From NCBI RefSeq assembly GCF_013388355.1, contig NZ_CP058246.1:1984001-2048000 (forward strand): a stretch of 64,000 nucleotides of DNA, read 5' to 3'. Made by a program: the position numbers and the translations under genes. Source of the DNA: Flavobacterium sp. LPB0248. Lineage in GTDB: Bacteria; Bacteroidota; Bacteroidia; Flavobacteriales; Flavobacteriaceae. Below the pieces are notes generated by a model. That model saw nothing but the letters and a program-made list of their open reading frames with translations. It searched no databases and was not told where the DNA came from. Shown piece after piece: positions 26,508 through 34,062 of this stretch (position 1 is the stretch's first letter; the number at the start of each line of letters is the position of its first letter).

Positions 26508-28148
26508 ATGGCGATTAAAGTAACAATGCCTCGTTTGAGCGATACTATGACTGAAGGAACGGTAGCAACTTGGCTTAAAAAAGTAGGCGACAAAGTAAGC
26601 GAAGGTGATATCTTAGCTGAAATCGAAACAGACAAAGCAACAATGGAGTTCGAATCTTTTAACGAAGGAACTCTTTTACATATCGGAATTCAAGAAGGAG
26701 AAACTGCTCCTGTTGATTCATTATTAGCAATCATTGGTAAAGAAGGAGAAGACATTTCTGCTCTTTTAGCCGGCGGTGATGCTCCTGCTGCTGAAGCTCC
26801 AAAAGCGGACGCTCCTGCTGCTGAAGCAAAAACTGAAACTGCTGCTCCTGCAAAAGCTGCAGCTGAATTACCAAAAGGTGTTATAGTTGTAACTATGCCA
26901 CGTTTGAGTGATACAATGACTGAAGGTACTGTAGCAACTTGGTTGAAAAAAGTTGGCGATACTGTAGCTGAAGGAGATATTTTAGCAGAAATTGAAACAG
27001 ACAAAGCTACAATGGAGTTTGAGTCTTTCAATGCTGGAACTTTATTATACATCGGAATTCAAGAAGGAAGCACTGCTCCTGTTGACAGCTTATTAGCTAT
27101 CATCGGACCTGCAGGAACTGATATTTCTGGAGTTGCGGATAACTTTACTGCTGGAGGCGCTGCAACTGCAAGTGCTCCTGCCGCAGAAGAAAAAGCTGTG
27201 CCTGCTGCTGAAAAAGCACCAGAAGCTGTTGCTGAAACTTCAAATGGAGGAAGAATCTTAGCTTCACCTTTAGCTAAAAAAATCGCTTCTGACAAAGGAA
27301 TCCAATTAAGCCAAGTTAAAGGATCTGGAGAAAACGGACGTATCGTGAAAAGCGATATCGAGAACTTCACTCCATCTGCTCAAGCTCAAACTGCTGCTTC
27401 TGCACCAGCTGCTAAACAAGAAGCGTCTGCTCCTGCTGCACCAAAAGTTTTTGTTCCTGCTGGAGAAGTTTACACAGAAGAGATCAAAAACTCTCAAATG
27501 CGTAAAATCATCGCTAAACGTTTGGCAGAATCTTTATTTACTGCACCTCACTACAACTTAGTGATCGAAGTAAGCATGGACGAAGCAATGCAAGCTAGAG
27601 CTGCTATCAACAGCGTTCCGGATACAAAAGTATCTTTTAACGATATGGTAATTAAAGCTTGTGCTTTAGCATTGAAAAAACACCCAAAAATCAACTCTCA
27701 GTGGAAAGAAGATGCTATCATCATCAACCACCACGTAAACATTGGTGTTGCTGTAGCTGTTGAAGACGGATTAGTAGTTCCTGTATTGAAATTTACTGAC
27801 GCTATGAGTTTATCTCAAATTGGCGGTTCAGTAAGAGATCTTGCGGGAAGAGCTAAAAACAAAAAATTAGGACCACAAGAAATGGAAGGAAGTACTTTTA
27901 CAGTATCTAATCTTGGAATGTTTGGTATTACTGAATTTAATTCAATTATCAACCAGCCAAACTCTGCTATCCTTTCTGTAGGTGCAATTGTTGAGAAACC
28001 AGTAGTTAAAAACGGTCAAATCGTAGTTGGAAACACAATGATGTTATCATTAGCTTGTGACCACAGAACAATTGACGGTGCAACTGGAGCTCAGTTCTTA
28101 CAAACATTAAAACAATACATCGAAAGTCCAGTTACAATGTTGGCGTAA
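26508..28148 (+). CDS. pdhC: Pyruvate dehydrogenase E2, dihydrolipoamide acetyltransferase
   Basis: A 546-residue E2 core protein. It has two lipoyl domains with near-identical lipoylation sites (IETDKATME; Lys43 and Lys166), each followed by an Ala/Pro/Glu-rich flexible linker, then a peripheral-subunit-binding domain (about 249-287, RILASPLAKKIA), a third linker, and the catalytic domain (about 330-546) with the active-site motif DHRTIDGA (His519, Asp523). It transfers acetyl groups from lipoamide to CoA and scaffolds E1 and E3. The two lipoyl domains are an internal tandem duplication still visible at DNA level. It follows pdhA by 4 nt and is terminated by a strong hairpin. Confidence 0.96.
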   Translation: MAIKVTMPRLSDTMTEGTVATWLKKVGDKVSEGDILAEIETDKATMEFESFNEGTLLHIGIQEGETAPVDSLLAIIGKEGEDISALLAGGDAPAAEAPKADAPAAEAKTETAAPAKAAAELPKGVIVVTMPRLSDTMTEGTVATWLKKVGDTVAEGDILAEIETDKATMEFESFNAGTLLYIGIQEGSTAPVDSLLAIIGPAGTDISGVADNFTAGGAATASAPAAEEKAVPAAEKAPEAVAETSNGGRILASPLAKKIASDKGIQLSQVKGSGENGRIVKSDIENFTPSAQAQTAASAPAAKQEASAPAAPKVFVPAGEVYTEEIKNSQMRKIIAKRLAESLFTAPHYNLVIEVSMDEAMQARAAINSVPDTKVSFNDMVIKACALALKKHPKINSQWKEDAIIINHHVNIGVAVAVEDGLVVPVLKFTDAMSLSQIGGSVRDLAGRAKNKKLGPQEMEGSTFTVSNLGMFGITEFNSIINQPNSAILSVGAIVEKPVVKNGQIVVGNTMMLSLACDHRTIDGATGAQFLQTLKQYIESPVTMLA

Positions 28149-28168
28149 TCGTTGTTAATTTTATAATT

Positions 28169-28204
28169 AAATCCCGTTTTGTTTATTCAAAATGGGATTT
28201 TTTA
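28169..28204 (+). terminator. Terminator of pdhA-pdhC operon
   Basis: A 13-bp stem with one G-T pair (28169-28181 with 28188-28200, AAATCCCGTTTTG / CAAAATGGGATTT) is followed by a T-run 20 nt after the E2 stop codon. Confidence 0.9.
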
Positions 28205-28239
28205 TTTAATTTTCATCCTCAAATTCAAAACCTCACAAA

Positions 28240-30087
28240 ATGAAGAAACTAATTCTTGCCACTTTATTTCTGACAGCAATTGCCTGCCAGAAAAAAGAAA
28301 GTACAGAAAAAACTACAGCTGTTGTTGATGAACACAGTTACTCTAAACCAGAACTCGCTGTCGCAAAACATCTTGATCTTGATATTAAAGTTGATTTTGA
28401 CACTCAAACAATTTCAGGAAAAGCATCTTGGACCATTGACAACATCAGTAAAGGAAATGAAATTATTTTCGACGAAAACACTTTAAATATTACTAAAGTA
28501 ACTTTAGGCGACGAAGAAAAAGAAACCAAATTCGAGCTTGGAGCAGACACTGAATTTCACGGAAAACCGCTTCATATTACTATTGAACCAAATACGACCA
28601 AAGTAAACATTTACTACAACACCACTAAAGACGCTGTAGCTTTGCAATGGTTAAAACCAGAACAAACTGCAGACAAAAAGAAGCCTTTTGTTTTCTCTCA
28701 AGGCGAAAGTGTTTGGTCTCGTACTTGGATCCCTTGTCAAGATTCTCCAGGAATTCGTTTTACTTACAATGCAAAAGTTACAGTTCCTAAAGATTTATTG
28801 GCGGTTATGAGCGCTGTAAATCCACAGAAGAAAAATGACACTGGAATTTATACTTTCAAACAAGACAAAGCGATTCCATCTTACTTAATGGCAATTGCAG
28901 TTGGAGATATCGAATTTAAAGCAATCGATAATAGAACCGGAGTTTATGCAGAACCATCTGTTCTAAAAAGTGCTGCTTATGAATTTGCTGAATTAGGAAA
29001 AATGGTAAATGCCGCTGAAAAACTATACGGACCTTACAGATGGGGACGTTATGATGTTTTGGTTTTACCTCCAAGTTTCCCTTATGGCGGAATGGAGAAT
29101 CCAAACCTGACTTTCTTAACTCCTGGAGTAATTGCTGGAGATCGTTCGCTAACAAGTTTGCTAGCACACGAATTAGGCCATAGCTGGAGCGGAAACTTAG
29201 TTACAAACGCTACTTGGGATGATATTTGGCTAAACGAAGGTTTTACGACATACGTTGAGCACAGAATTGGTGAAGCAATTTTTGGCAAAAAAGAATTTGA
29301 CATGCAAAACGTTATCACCAATAAAGAATTGGTTGATAATGTTGCTGAATATGGAGATACAAATCCAGATACAAGATTAAAAGTTAGTCTAACAGGAAGA
29401 AATCCTGACGACGGAATCAGCATGATTCCTTATGTAAAAGGGTATTCTTTTTTAAGAGTTATTGAAAATGCAGTTGGTCGCGATAAATTTGATCCATTTA
29501 TCAAAAATTATTTCGATTCTCATGCTTTCCAATCTATCACAACAGAAGATTTTGTAAAGTATTTAAACGAAAATCTTATCAAAGGAGATAAAGCTTTAGC
29601 AGATAAAATACAATTAGACAACTGGATTTACAAACCAGGAATTCCATCAAACATTGTTCCTGTTAGCTCGGCAGAATTTGATGCTATTGACGCAATACAA
29701 AAAAACTGGAGAGAAACTGGTGTTACAGGTTTAAGCAAAAAAATCACAACCACTGCAGAAAAACAGCATTTTATTGACCATCTTCCTGCTGATATTACCG
29801 TAAAAGAAATGGAAGCGATTGATAAAGAATTCAACTTTACTAAGGGCGGCAATTTCATCATTAAACGTCAATGGTTTGTTCAGGCAATTCGTCATCAATA
29901 TAAAGCTGCTGATCCTGCAATTGAACAATTTTTAATTGGAAGCAGCAGAACTGGCTCTATCATGATGCTTTATAAAGAAATGGTCAAAACTCCAGAAGGA
30001 AAAGTTTGGGCCAAAAAAGTTTTTGACAAAGCTAAATCTGGTTATCACGCAACGACTATTCAAGATGCTGCAAGTGTTTTGAAATAG
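28240..30087 (+). CDS. M1-family metallopeptidase (aminopeptidase), lipoprotein
   Basis: A 615-residue zinc aminopeptidase of family M1 with a lipoprotein signal (AIAC, Cys16), so it is periplasmic or membrane-anchored. The N-terminal beta domain spans about 25-220. The exopeptidase motif GGMEN is at 283-287, and the zinc site HELGHSW begins at His310, with Glu311 catalytic, His314 and Glu333 (NEGF). The C-terminal helical domain (about 480-615) resembles the leukotriene A4 hydrolase type. It removes N-terminal residues from peptides, likely for nutrition. It is a single-gene unit between two terminators. Confidence 0.93.
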   Translation: MKKLILATLFLTAIACQKKESTEKTTAVVDEHSYSKPELAVAKHLDLDIKVDFDTQTISGKASWTIDNISKGNEIIFDENTLNITKVTLGDEEKETKFELGADTEFHGKPLHITIEPNTTKVNIYYNTTKDAVALQWLKPEQTADKKKPFVFSQGESVWSRTWIPCQDSPGIRFTYNAKVTVPKDLLAVMSAVNPQKKNDTGIYTFKQDKAIPSYLMAIAVGDIEFKAIDNRTGVYAEPSVLKSAAYEFAELGKMVNAAEKLYGPYRWGRYDVLVLPPSFPYGGMENPNLTFLTPGVIAGDRSLTSLLAHELGHSWSGNLVTNATWDDIWLNEGFTTYVEHRIGEAIFGKKEFDMQNVITNKELVDNVAEYGDTNPDTRLKVSLTGRNPDDGISMIPYVKGYSFLRVIENAVGRDKFDPFIKNYFDSHAFQSITTEDFVKYLNENLIKGDKALADKIQLDNWIYKPGIPSNIVPVSSAEFDAIDAIQKNWRETGVTGLSKKITTTAEKQHFIDHLPADITVKEMEAIDKEFNFTKGGNFIIKRQWFVQAIRHQYKAADPAIEQFLIGSSRTGSIMMLYKEMVKTPEGKVWAKKVFDKAKSGYHATTIQDAASVLK

Positions 30088-30108
30088 TTTTTTCAAGAAT
30101 TTAAGTTT

Positions 30109-30146
30109 AAAAGTGTCTGTTCCCAAAGAACAGACACTTTTTTTTT
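30109..30146 (+). terminator. Terminator of M1 peptidase gene
   Basis: A 14-bp perfect stem (30109-30122 with 30128-30141, core AAGTGTCTGTTC), loop ccaaa, then a T-run starting 21 nt past the stop codon. Confidence 0.92.
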
Positions 30147-30152
30147 CTCCTT

Positions 30153-30258
30153 GTTTGTCATTTCGAGGAACGAGGAATCGCACTAGAAATTCCGCAAAGC
30201 AATTCCTTAATCTTTGTCGAGTTTCGTGTGTGATCCTTCCTTCGTCAGGATGACAAAC
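30153..30258. repeat. MITE-like imperfect inverted repeat (GTTTGTCAT ends)
   Basis: The left end GTTTGTCATTTCGAGG (from 30153) and the reverse complement of the right end (GTTTGTCATCCTGACG, ending at 30258) match over the first nine bases and then partially for about 30 bases. The 106-bp unit contains no gene. From memory, sequences of the GTCATTTCGA type are common between genes in Flavobacteriales; the copy number cannot be judged here. Confidence 0.6.
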
Positions 30259-30282
30259 TAAACGAAAACAATCTTATAAAAA

Positions 30283-30370
30283 CGAGAGCCCTAGCCCCGA
30301 TAGAAGTGGAAATCCTTTTGTGCCGGGGTTCGGCACAAAAGATTGGAACGGATAGCGGGAAATAGCTTCT
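30283..30370 (+). ncRNA. Conserved-looking structured element, possible Flavo-1-type RNA
   Basis: An island that is GC-rich for this genome. A central 11-bp perfect hairpin (30315-30325 with 30331-30341, CTTTTGTGCCG / CGGCACAAAAG) is flanked by GATAG boxes and an outer CCCG (30296-30299) / CGGG (30356-30359) pairing. No coding frame fits. The pattern AGCCCCGATAG, hairpin, GGATAGCGGG is one I recall from many flavobacterial intergenic regions and may be the Flavo-1 RNA motif; that identification is from memory and uncertain. The strand is chosen by hairpin context only. Between here and the next gene (30371-30493) nothing else is clear. Confidence 0.45.
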
Positions 30371-30493
30371 AAAAAAACAGCAGGGAAAATTATCCATCAC
30401 ATAGCGTACATTCTCCATGTTTTAAAATCTGCAATCGTTGCAACTTTGTAATGTCAAAAGACAACAACAAATAACAATTAAATATTAAATAAA

Positions 30494-31024
30494 ATGACAC
30501 GATTAACAGCTTTAAACCCAGAAGAAGTAACAGGAAAAACTAAAGATTTATTCGACGCAGTTCAGGCAAAATTAGGCGTTATACCAAACATGATGAGAAC
30601 AATGGGAAATTCTCCAGCAGTTCTTGAAGGATATTTAAACTTAAGCGGAGCTTTGAGCCACGGAAAATTAAGCGCAAAAACAGGCGAATTAATTGCTTTA
30701 GCAGTTTCAGAAAGCAACTCTTGTGATTACTGTTTAGCGGCACATACTTTTATTGGAGAAAAACTAATTAAAGCTGACCTAGAAGTTTTAAAAGCAGCAA
30801 GATCAGGAAATTCTGCTGACGCGAAAACAGAAGCTATTTTACAATTGGCAAAAACATTAATCAGCAAAGGTGGTTTAGTAAATGATGAAGATGTAAACAA
30901 AGCCAAAAATGCAGGAGTTTCTGATGCTGAAATTGCAGAAACTATTGGTCATGTAGCCTTAAACGTTTTAACAAACTACTTTAATAATGTAGCAAATACT
31001 GAAATTGACTTTCCTACAGTTTAA
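30494..31024 (+). CDS. Carboxymuconolactone decarboxylase / AhpD-like peroxidase-family protein
   Basis: A 176-residue all-helical protein of the CMD/AhpD family. The redox motif SCDYCLAAH places Cys77 and Cys80 with His84, the AhpD active-site arrangement used for thiol-dependent peroxide reduction. The preceding segment GELIALAVSESN is also typical. There is no signal peptide, so it is cytoplasmic. Its substrate and electron donor are unknown. It is followed at 100 nt by an AraC-type regulator on the same strand, which may control it. The long upstream intergenic region with two repeats separates it from the peptidase gene. Confidence 0.85.
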   Translation: MTRLTALNPEEVTGKTKDLFDAVQAKLGVIPNMMRTMGNSPAVLEGYLNLSGALSHGKLSAKTGELIALAVSESNSCDYCLAAHTFIGEKLIKADLEVLKAARSGNSADAKTEAILQLAKTLISKGGLVNDEDVNKAKNAGVSDAEIAETIGHVALNVLTNYFNNVANTEIDFPTV

Positions 31025-31063
31025 TCAAAATCTACATATTCACTATAACAAAAAACAATTTAT

Positions 31064-31098
31064 AAAGATAGCTGTGGATTTATTTCATAGCTATCTTT
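31064..31098. promoter_or_regulatory. Perfect 10-bp inverted repeat upstream of AraC gene
   Basis: AAAGATAGCT at 31064-31073 is repeated inverted at 31089-31098 with a 15-nt spacer. It sits 40 nt after the AhpD-like stop and 26 nt before the AraC start, so it may be a terminator for the first gene or an operator for the second. No strong T-run follows. Confidence 0.5.
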
Positions 31099-31123
31099 AT
31101 ACTTTCGAAAAACAAAACAATTT

Positions 31124-32002
31124 ATGAGTTCTCAAAATGTTTTTACTTTAATCAATCCGCAGAATGGAAATTTGGCTTTTAAGATTCTTCCTTTTGAAGA
31201 CAATAGCCATTTTGATCATTTGCAGCGAAATAATTATTACTCTTTAATTTGGGTAACCAAAGGAAAAGGCAAGGTAAAAGCAGATTTTGCAGAACATCAT
31301 TTCGAAGAAAACTCACTACTCGCCTTTTCGCCTTATCAGCCTTTCATGCTTTGCGTAAACGAACCAATTGAAGGAATAGCCATTCATTTTCATCCTGACT
31401 TTTACTGCATTCATATGCATCAAAAAGAGGTTTCTTGCAATGGTGTTTTGTTCAATAATATCTATCAGCCTCCATATGTTCAAGTTACAGAACAAGCTTC
31501 GCAAACTTTTAATATGGTTATTGATCAGATGAAAGCCGAAATTCAGAATGCTGAATTGGCACAATATGAATTACTTATTTCTTATTTGAAAATTTTTCTA
31601 ATTACGGCTTCAAGATTAAAAACAGAACAATTAGAAGAAATGAAATCGGTTCCAGATTCAAAAGAACCTATAATTCTTCAAAATTTAAAAGATGCGATTG
31701 AACTGAATTTTAAAACCAAACACTCAGCTGGAAATTATGCTGAGTTATTAAACATTTCTCCAAAAGCATTAGCAAAATTGTCTAAGAATTATTTCAACAA
31801 AACCTTAACCGATTTAATTTCGGAAAGGATCATTATTGAAGCTAAAAGAGAATTGTACTTGACTAACAAAACCGTAAAAGAAATTGCCTACGAATTGGGT
31901 TATGATGACGAACATTATTTCAGCCGTTTTTTTAAAACAAATGCCGATGTTTCTCCACAAATTTATCGCGAAACGGTAGGTTTTGGCAAAATTGAAGCTT
32001 AG
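31124..32002 (+). CDS. AraC-family transcriptional regulator
   Basis: A 292-residue cytoplasmic regulator. The N-terminal part (about 1-160) is a cupin-like ligand or dimerisation domain; the C-terminal part (about 190-285) carries two HTH motifs typical of AraC/XylS, ending in VKEIAYELGYDDEHYFSRFFKTNADVSP broken up as VKEIAYELGY, then HYFSRFFK, then SPQIYR. The inducer is unknown. The gene follows the AhpD-like gene and is convergent with the glycosyltransferase gene. A long inverted repeat (32008-32074) ends the transcript. Local control of the AhpD-like gene is plausible but unproven. Confidence 0.9.
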   Translation: MSSQNVFTLINPQNGNLAFKILPFEDNSHFDHLQRNNYYSLIWVTKGKGKVKADFAEHHFEENSLLAFSPYQPFMLCVNEPIEGIAIHFHPDFYCIHMHQKEVSCNGVLFNNIYQPPYVQVTEQASQTFNMVIDQMKAEIQNAELAQYELLISYLKIFLITASRLKTEQLEEMKSVPDSKEPIILQNLKDAIELNFKTKHSAGNYAELLNISPKALAKLSKNYFNKTLTDLISERIIIEAKRELYLTNKTVKEIAYELGYDDEHYFSRFFKTNADVSPQIYRETVGFGKIEA

Positions 32003-32007
32003 TTTAG

Positions 32008-32074
32008 AGTCGCAGTTTTCAGTCGCAGTTTTCAGTAATTACAGACTTGAAAACTGCGACTGAAAACTGCGACT
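32008..32074. repeat. Perfect 27-bp inverted repeat of doubled 13-mers, bidirectional terminator
   Basis: Each arm (32008-32034 and 32048-32074) holds two direct copies of GTCGCAGTTTTCA. The arms are perfectly complementary with a 13-nt spacer. It lies between convergent genes and its right end reaches into the stop codon of the glycosyltransferase gene. It can end transcripts from both sides. A looser relative (CACTGAAAACTG and similar) is found near 60530-60575. Confidence 0.85.
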
Positions 32075-33314
32075 ATTTATTCTTTGCTTCAATCCATTTT
32101 GACATGTACATGGTGCTTTTAAAAGCATGATGCAGCAGCAAATTGCCCATAAAATTATGAAGACGATGATTTTTTGAATCAATCAAAAGAGAATTCACCA
32201 ATGAAATCAATTTCTCTGAATAATCTTTTTTTTGATAGCATTTATTAATGATTTCGATTCCATTTTTTTGTGATTGTTTCCAAAGATTTTCATTCTGGTA
32301 AAGCTCAATCGCTTTTTTAGCAAATTCAGCTGGATTATCTTCAATAAAACCATTCCAAGGCAAATTTTCATGCATGGCTTCGGAACCTATTGAAGTCGTA
32401 ATACTTGGCGTTCCGCATTGCATAGCTTCTAATAATTTACCTTTTAATCCTGCCCCAAATCGAATTGGTGCTAAAACCACTTTTGTATTTTTTACAATTT
32501 CGCTGGCTTCTTCTGCCCTTCCCATAATGTAAAAACCGTTTTTAGACTGATGCAACTGCAATACTTTCTGCGAAGGATAAGCTCCATAAACCTTCAAAAC
32601 CGCTTCTGGAAAATCTTTTTTTATAGAAGGCCAAATTGCTTCTTTCAAATATTGAACGGTATTCCAATTGGGTTCATGAAGAAAATTTCCAATAAAAACA
32701 AAATCACTTCGGTTTTTAAATGAAGGCAATTCTAGCAAATCTTCTTCCCTCATTTCATCAACCAAAAAAGGAAGATAGAAAAGTAGATCTTCACTGATTC
32801 TGAAAACATCTTTCAGAATATTCATTTCAAACTCCGAAATAATCAAAGATAAATCACATCTTAAAATACTGGCAATTTCACGTTTTGCCACTTCCTCAGA
32901 CAACAAATCATGAATTTCAAAATTTCGTTTTTCTTTAAAGGCTTTTTGTCTTGCAGTTCTCAAGCAATGTAAATCTTCAGTATCTAGAATTCTAATTGCA
33001 TTTGGACACTTTTCAATCACTCTCCATCCAAATTGTTCTTCGACCATAAAACGATCAAACAAGACAACATCTGGATTTAATTCGGCTACAAAACCATCAA
33101 AACTTGAAGAATTAAGTTCGATGCTTTTTTTTATTACTCCAAATTCAGACAAATCAACCATAAAATTGCTGTCCTGAGCCGCACTTGCAAATGTAATTTC
33201 AAATCCATTTTCTTTGAAAATAGAAATCAATTGCATCATTCTTCCGCCTGCTGCAGAAGACTTTGGCTCGGGCCAAACAAACCCAATAATTAAAAGTTTT
33301 TTGATTTGATTCAT
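32073..33314 (-). CDS. Glycosyltransferase family 4-like protein
   Basis: A 413-residue GT-B fold glycosyltransferase. The N-terminal Rossmann half starts LLIIGFVWPEPKSSAAGGRM, with the donor-binding half from about 215 (FVFIGNFLHEPN) and the nucleotide-sugar motif GAGLKGKLLEAMQCGTPSI around residue 290-308. It transfers a sugar to an unknown acceptor, probably lipid- or protein-linked polysaccharide; it is cytoplasmic with no membrane helix. It stands alone, not inside a polysaccharide cluster, so the product cannot be guessed. It is divergent from miaE. Confidence 0.85.
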   Translation of the reverse strand: MNQIKKLLIIGFVWPEPKSSAAGGRMMQLISIFKENGFEITFASAAQDSNFMVDLSEFGVIKKSIELNSSSFDGFVAELNPDVVLFDRFMVEEQFGWRVIEKCPNAIRILDTEDLHCLRTARQKAFKEKRNFEIHDLLSEEVAKREIASILRCDLSLIISEFEMNILKDVFRISEDLLFYLPFLVDEMREEDLLELPSFKNRSDFVFIGNFLHEPNWNTVQYLKEAIWPSIKKDFPEAVLKVYGAYPSQKVLQLHQSKNGFYIMGRAEEASEIVKNTKVVLAPIRFGAGLKGKLLEAMQCGTPSITTSIGSEAMHENLPWNGFIEDNPAEFAKKAIELYQNENLWKQSQKNGIEIINKCYQKKDYSEKLISLVNSLLIDSKNHRLHNFMGNLLLHHAFKSTMYMSKWIEAKNK

Positions 33315-33396
33315 AATCTTTGTTTCATATTACAAAATAATGCTTTTTTCCGCGGATTTGCACCCAACTTCCAGATATTCGGACGTAAAAAATCAC

Positions 33397-33404
33397 TAAT
33401 TTTG
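33397..33404 (+). promoter_or_regulatory. -7 element of miaE
   Basis: TAATTTTG matches TAnnTTTG exactly and lies 23 nt upstream of the start codon. The sequence GGATTTGC about 36 nt upstream is too far to be the normal -33 box. Confidence 0.6.
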
Positions 33405-33427
33405 CAAAATCTAAATGCTGGGAAATT

Positions 33428-34009
33428 ATGTTGGGATTAAAATTAGCTACAGACCCTCGCTGGGTAAATATCGTTGAGTCAAATATCGAAGAAATTTTAA
33501 CGGATCATGCTTGGTGCGAACAAAAAGCGGCTTCAAACGCGATTAGTATCGTTACTTACAATTCTGAAATTGAAGAATTGGTAACCGAAATGCTTGAAAT
33601 TGCCAGAGAAGAACTGGAACATTTTCAGATGGTTCACAACATTATAAAGCAGCGCGGACTTACTTTAGGACGTGAACGAAAAGATCATTATGTAAATGAG
33701 CTTTTTAAATTCATGAAAAAAGACGGAAGCCGAAGAGATGCTCTGTGCGACCGATTATTATTCTCTGCAATGATTGAAGCCAGAAGTTGCGAACGTTTTA
33801 AAGTGCTTTCGGAAAATATTAAAGATGAAGAATTAGCTAAATTCTACAGAGATTTAATGATTTCTGAAGCAGGACATTATACTACTTTTTTAGGATTTGC
33901 CAGAAAATATCAAGACAACATCGATATTGATAAACGCTGGAAGGAATGGATTGAATATGAAGGTTCCATCATTACCAATTATGGTAAACAAGAAACCGTT
34001 CACGGATAA
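33428..34009 (+). CDS. miaE: tRNA 2-methylthio-N6-isopentenyladenosine-37 hydroxylase MiaE
   Basis: A 193-residue ferritin-like di-iron monooxygenase that hydroxylates the isopentenyl group of ms2i6A37 in tRNAs. The helical bundle carries metal-ligand motifs: Glu in NIEEIL, the EELEHF motif with its His near residue 64, the Glu/Arg-rich helix MIEARSCERF, and SEAGHYTTF near residue 150. No signal peptide. Length and motifs match MiaE. The AsmA-like gene follows 53 nt later on the same strand. Confidence 0.92.
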   Translation: MLGLKLATDPRWVNIVESNIEEILTDHAWCEQKAASNAISIVTYNSEIEELVTEMLEIAREELEHFQMVHNIIKQRGLTLGRERKDHYVNELFKFMKKDGSRRDALCDRLLFSAMIEARSCERFKVLSENIKDEELAKFYRDLMISEAGHYTTFLGFARKYQDNIDIDKRWKEWIEYEGSIITNYGKQETVHG

Positions 34010-34062
34010 ATTACGCTCTTTTTTCAACTCTATTTTTTTTATTTAAAAAACCAAAATTCGCT

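Noticed and set aside
26690..27497. Long antisense frames over the E2 gene
   Set aside because: They result from the Ala/Pro/Glu-rich linkers and the duplicated lipoyl domains; they mirror one another and have no start context.
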